Source of the DNA: Blastococcus sp. TML/M2B
Lineage (GTDB): Bacteria > Actinomycetota > Actinomycetes > Mycobacteriales > Geodermatophilaceae
Assembly (NCBI RefSeq): GCF_016612865.1
Contig: NZ_JAENZZ010000001.1
Coordinates: 744,001-808,000, forward strand
Length of the DNA stretch: 64,000 nt
Direction: 5' to 3'
The position numbers and the translations under genes are program-made. Every line of letters begins with the position of its first letter. Positions within the stretch are counted from its first letter, which is position 1. The notes below the pieces were generated by a model. That model made no database searches, had not been told where the DNA came from, and saw only the letters and a list, made by a program, of their open reading frames with translations. This document shows, piece after piece, positions 62,602-64,000 of the stretch.

Positions 62602-64000
62602 ATGACCTCGGACGGGAGCCCGTGGCCGGTTCCGGTGGCCCGGGCCGCCGCGTGGGCGGAGTGGGCCCCCAGCGGCAGGTCCGCCGTCCCGTTCATCGCG
62701 CTGCTGGTCATCGTGGCGAACCTGGTGGGGGTCGGCACCGTCGTCCTCCTGCTCCTGGGCGTCGACGACGGCAGCGGGCGGACCGGCCGGACGGAGGTGC
62801 TCTGGACCGCGGTGGCCTACCTCGTCCTCGCCCTGCCGGCCGGCGGTCTCGCGGGCCTGCGGCGCCAGCGGTCCACCACGCGCTGGCTCCTGCAGCGCCG
62901 CGAGCCGACCCCGGCCGAGGCCGGGCAGGCGCTGCGCCTGCCGCTGGACGTCGCGCTCGTCGCCGCCGCGATCTGGCTGGTCGCCGCCGTGCTGATGTCG
63001 ACGGTCGTGGCCATGCTCTTCCCCGAGCCGCTGGTGGGGCTGCGCGTCGCGGTGGTGGTGACGCTGGGCGGCGTCGTCACCGCCGGTGTCACCTACCTGC
63101 TCACCGCCCGCGCCGCGCGAGCGGTCACCGCGATCGCGCTGGCCGCGCACCCGCCGGTCGGCGCGCTGGTCCTGGGCGTGCGGCCGCGCCTGCTGCTCAC
63201 CTGGGCGCTGACCAGCGGCGTGCCCATGCTCGGCGTCGTCCTGCTGTTCCTCGACCCGAGCGACCCCGACGGGCCGGGAGAGGCGGCGGTGGTCTTCCTC
63301 GTCGTCGTCGCGCTGCTCGTCGGGGCACTCGCGACGCTGCTGACCGCCCGCGCCGTCGGGCAGCCGCTGCGCGAGCTGCGCCGGGCGGTGCAGCAGGTCG
63401 GGCGGGGCGACTACGGCGTCGACGTGCTGGTGGACGACGCCGGTGAGATCGGGCTGCTCCAGGAGGGCGTGAACACGATGGTCGCCGGGCTCGCCGAGCG
63501 CGAGCGGCTGCGCGACCTGTTCGGCCGGCACGTGGGGACGACGGTGGCCCAGGAGGCGCTGCGGACCGGCGTGAGTCTGGGCGGTGAGGAGCGGGTCGTC
63601 GCCGCCCTGTTCGTGGACATCGCCGGCTCGACGTCGCTGGTGCGCCGCACCGGGCCCGAGCAGATGGTCGGCCTGCTCAACCGGTTCTTCGCCGTCGTCG
63701 TCGAGACCGTGGAGGAGGAGGGCGGGCTGGTGAACAAGTTCGAGGGCGACGCCGCGCTGTGCGTGTTCGGCGCCCCGACCGACCACCCGGACCCGGCGGG
63801 CGCGGCGCTGCGGGCGGCCCGGCGGATCTGCGACGCCGTCGCCGTGGCCGGCGAGGTCGACGTCGGCGTGGGCGTCGCCTGCGGCCCGGTGTGGGCCGGC
63901 CAGGTCGGGGCGGCCAGCCGGCTGGAGTACACGGTCATCGGCGACCCGGTGAACGAGGCGGCCCGGCTGACCGAGCTGGCCAAGGACCACCCCGGCCGCG
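62602..64000 (+). CDS. membrane-bound class III adenylate cyclase, partial
   Basis: At least 466 residues; it runs off the right edge in frame. About six transmembrane helices (ALLVIVANLVGVGTVVLLLL to VVFLVVVALLVGALATLL), a HAMP domain (GQPLRELRRAVQQVGRGDYG), and a cyclase domain with FVDIAGSTSL and NKFEGDAALCVFGAPTDHPD, which hold the metal-binding Asp residues. The layout matches the mycobacterial Rv1318c/Rv1319c/Rv1320c group. It makes cyclic AMP from ATP. ATG 62602 has no clear ribosome binding site. The end of the catalytic domain lies outside the window. Confidence 0.88.
   Translation, partial: MTSDGSPWPVPVARAAAWAEWAPSGRSAVPFIALLVIVANLVGVGTVVLLLLGVDDGSGRTGRTEVLWTAVAYLVLALPAGGLAGLRRQRSTTRWLLQRREPTPAEAGQALRLPLDVALVAAAIWLVAAVLMSTVVAMLFPEPLVGLRVAVVVTLGGVVTAGVTYLLTARAARAVTAIALAAHPPVGALVLGVRPRLLLTWALTSGVPMLGVVLLFLDPSDPDGPGEAAVVFLVVVALLVGALATLLTARAVGQPLRELRRAVQQVGRGDYGVDVLVDDAGEIGLLQEGVNTMVAGLAERERLRDLFGRHVGTTVAQEALRTGVSLGGEERVVAALFVDIAGSTSLVRRTGPEQMVGLLNRFFAVVVETVEEEGGLVNKFEGDAALCVFGAPTDHPDPAGAALRAARRICDAVAVAGEVDVGVGVACGPVWAGQVGAASRLEYTVIGDPVNEAARLTELAKDHPGR

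Overview
The window looks like chromosomal DNA from a very GC-rich actinobacterium. The best guess is Geodermatophilaceae (Blastococcus, Geodermatophilus or Modestobacter type). This rests on the GC-rich codon use, frequent GTG starts, many leaderless gene starts, actinobacterial families (DUF4190, DUF5313, SCO6745 family, HelR-type helicase, MetP/MetS, RecBCD with recC-recB-recD order), the tmRNA tag ending in RDFALAA, and a flagellin next to a Tad locus. The genus is an inference. Coding density is high and no gap of 300 bases or more lacks a gene. I see no insertion sequences, prophage, tRNA, rRNA or CRISPR array.

Layout. 1-7.1 kb: metabolic genes (RibD-domain reductase, acyl-CoA dehydrogenase, quinone oxidoreductase, TPP enzyme, hydrolase) and small membrane proteins. 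7.1-11 kb: a fused, asymmetric ABC exporter. 11-16.5 kb: a lone flagellin divergent from a compact Tad/Flp pilus operon. 16.5-23.6 kb: OhrR-like regulator with a clear operator, DUF5313, a possible orphan immunity protein, acetyltransferase, PLP enzyme, BrkB-like protein, methyltransferase, HerA-like ATPase. 23.7-31.5 kb: acyl-CoA ligase with phosphotriesterase-like hydrolase, HelR-type RNA polymerase recycling ATPase, lipoproteins, CutA. 31.6-33.4 kb: PAS-GGDEF-EAL protein. 33.5-37 kb: conserved prfB-ftsE-ftsX-smpB block. 37.5-43.9 kb: oxidoreductase, amidohydrolase, VOC protein, SCO6745-family protein, SLC13 transporter, CorA with a possible leader peptide. 43.9-52.2 kb: recC-recB-recD. 52.2-52.6 kb: ssrA (tmRNA), partner of SmpB. 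52.7-56.8 kb: a self-contained CYP153-like cytochrome P450 system (TetR, ferredoxin, P450, ferredoxin reductase) with an operator inside its promoter. 56.9-64 kb: MetP/MetS-type transporter, F420-dependent reductase, DUF2207 protein, esterase, a truncated isochorismatase beside a hairpin element, and a membrane adenylate cyclase cut by the right edge.

Two features cut across the window. Ten otherwise intact genes, including ftsX and recD, each carry one single-base frameshift; uncorrected sequencing error is the likeliest cause, and reading across the shift restores the family sequence. Many genes also begin 6-8 bases after a TANNNT box with no ribosome binding site, the signature of leaderless transcription. 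Three palindromic elements (24-bp pair, 59-bp nested palindrome, 76-bp hairpin) and the P450 operator are the main non-coding points of interest.
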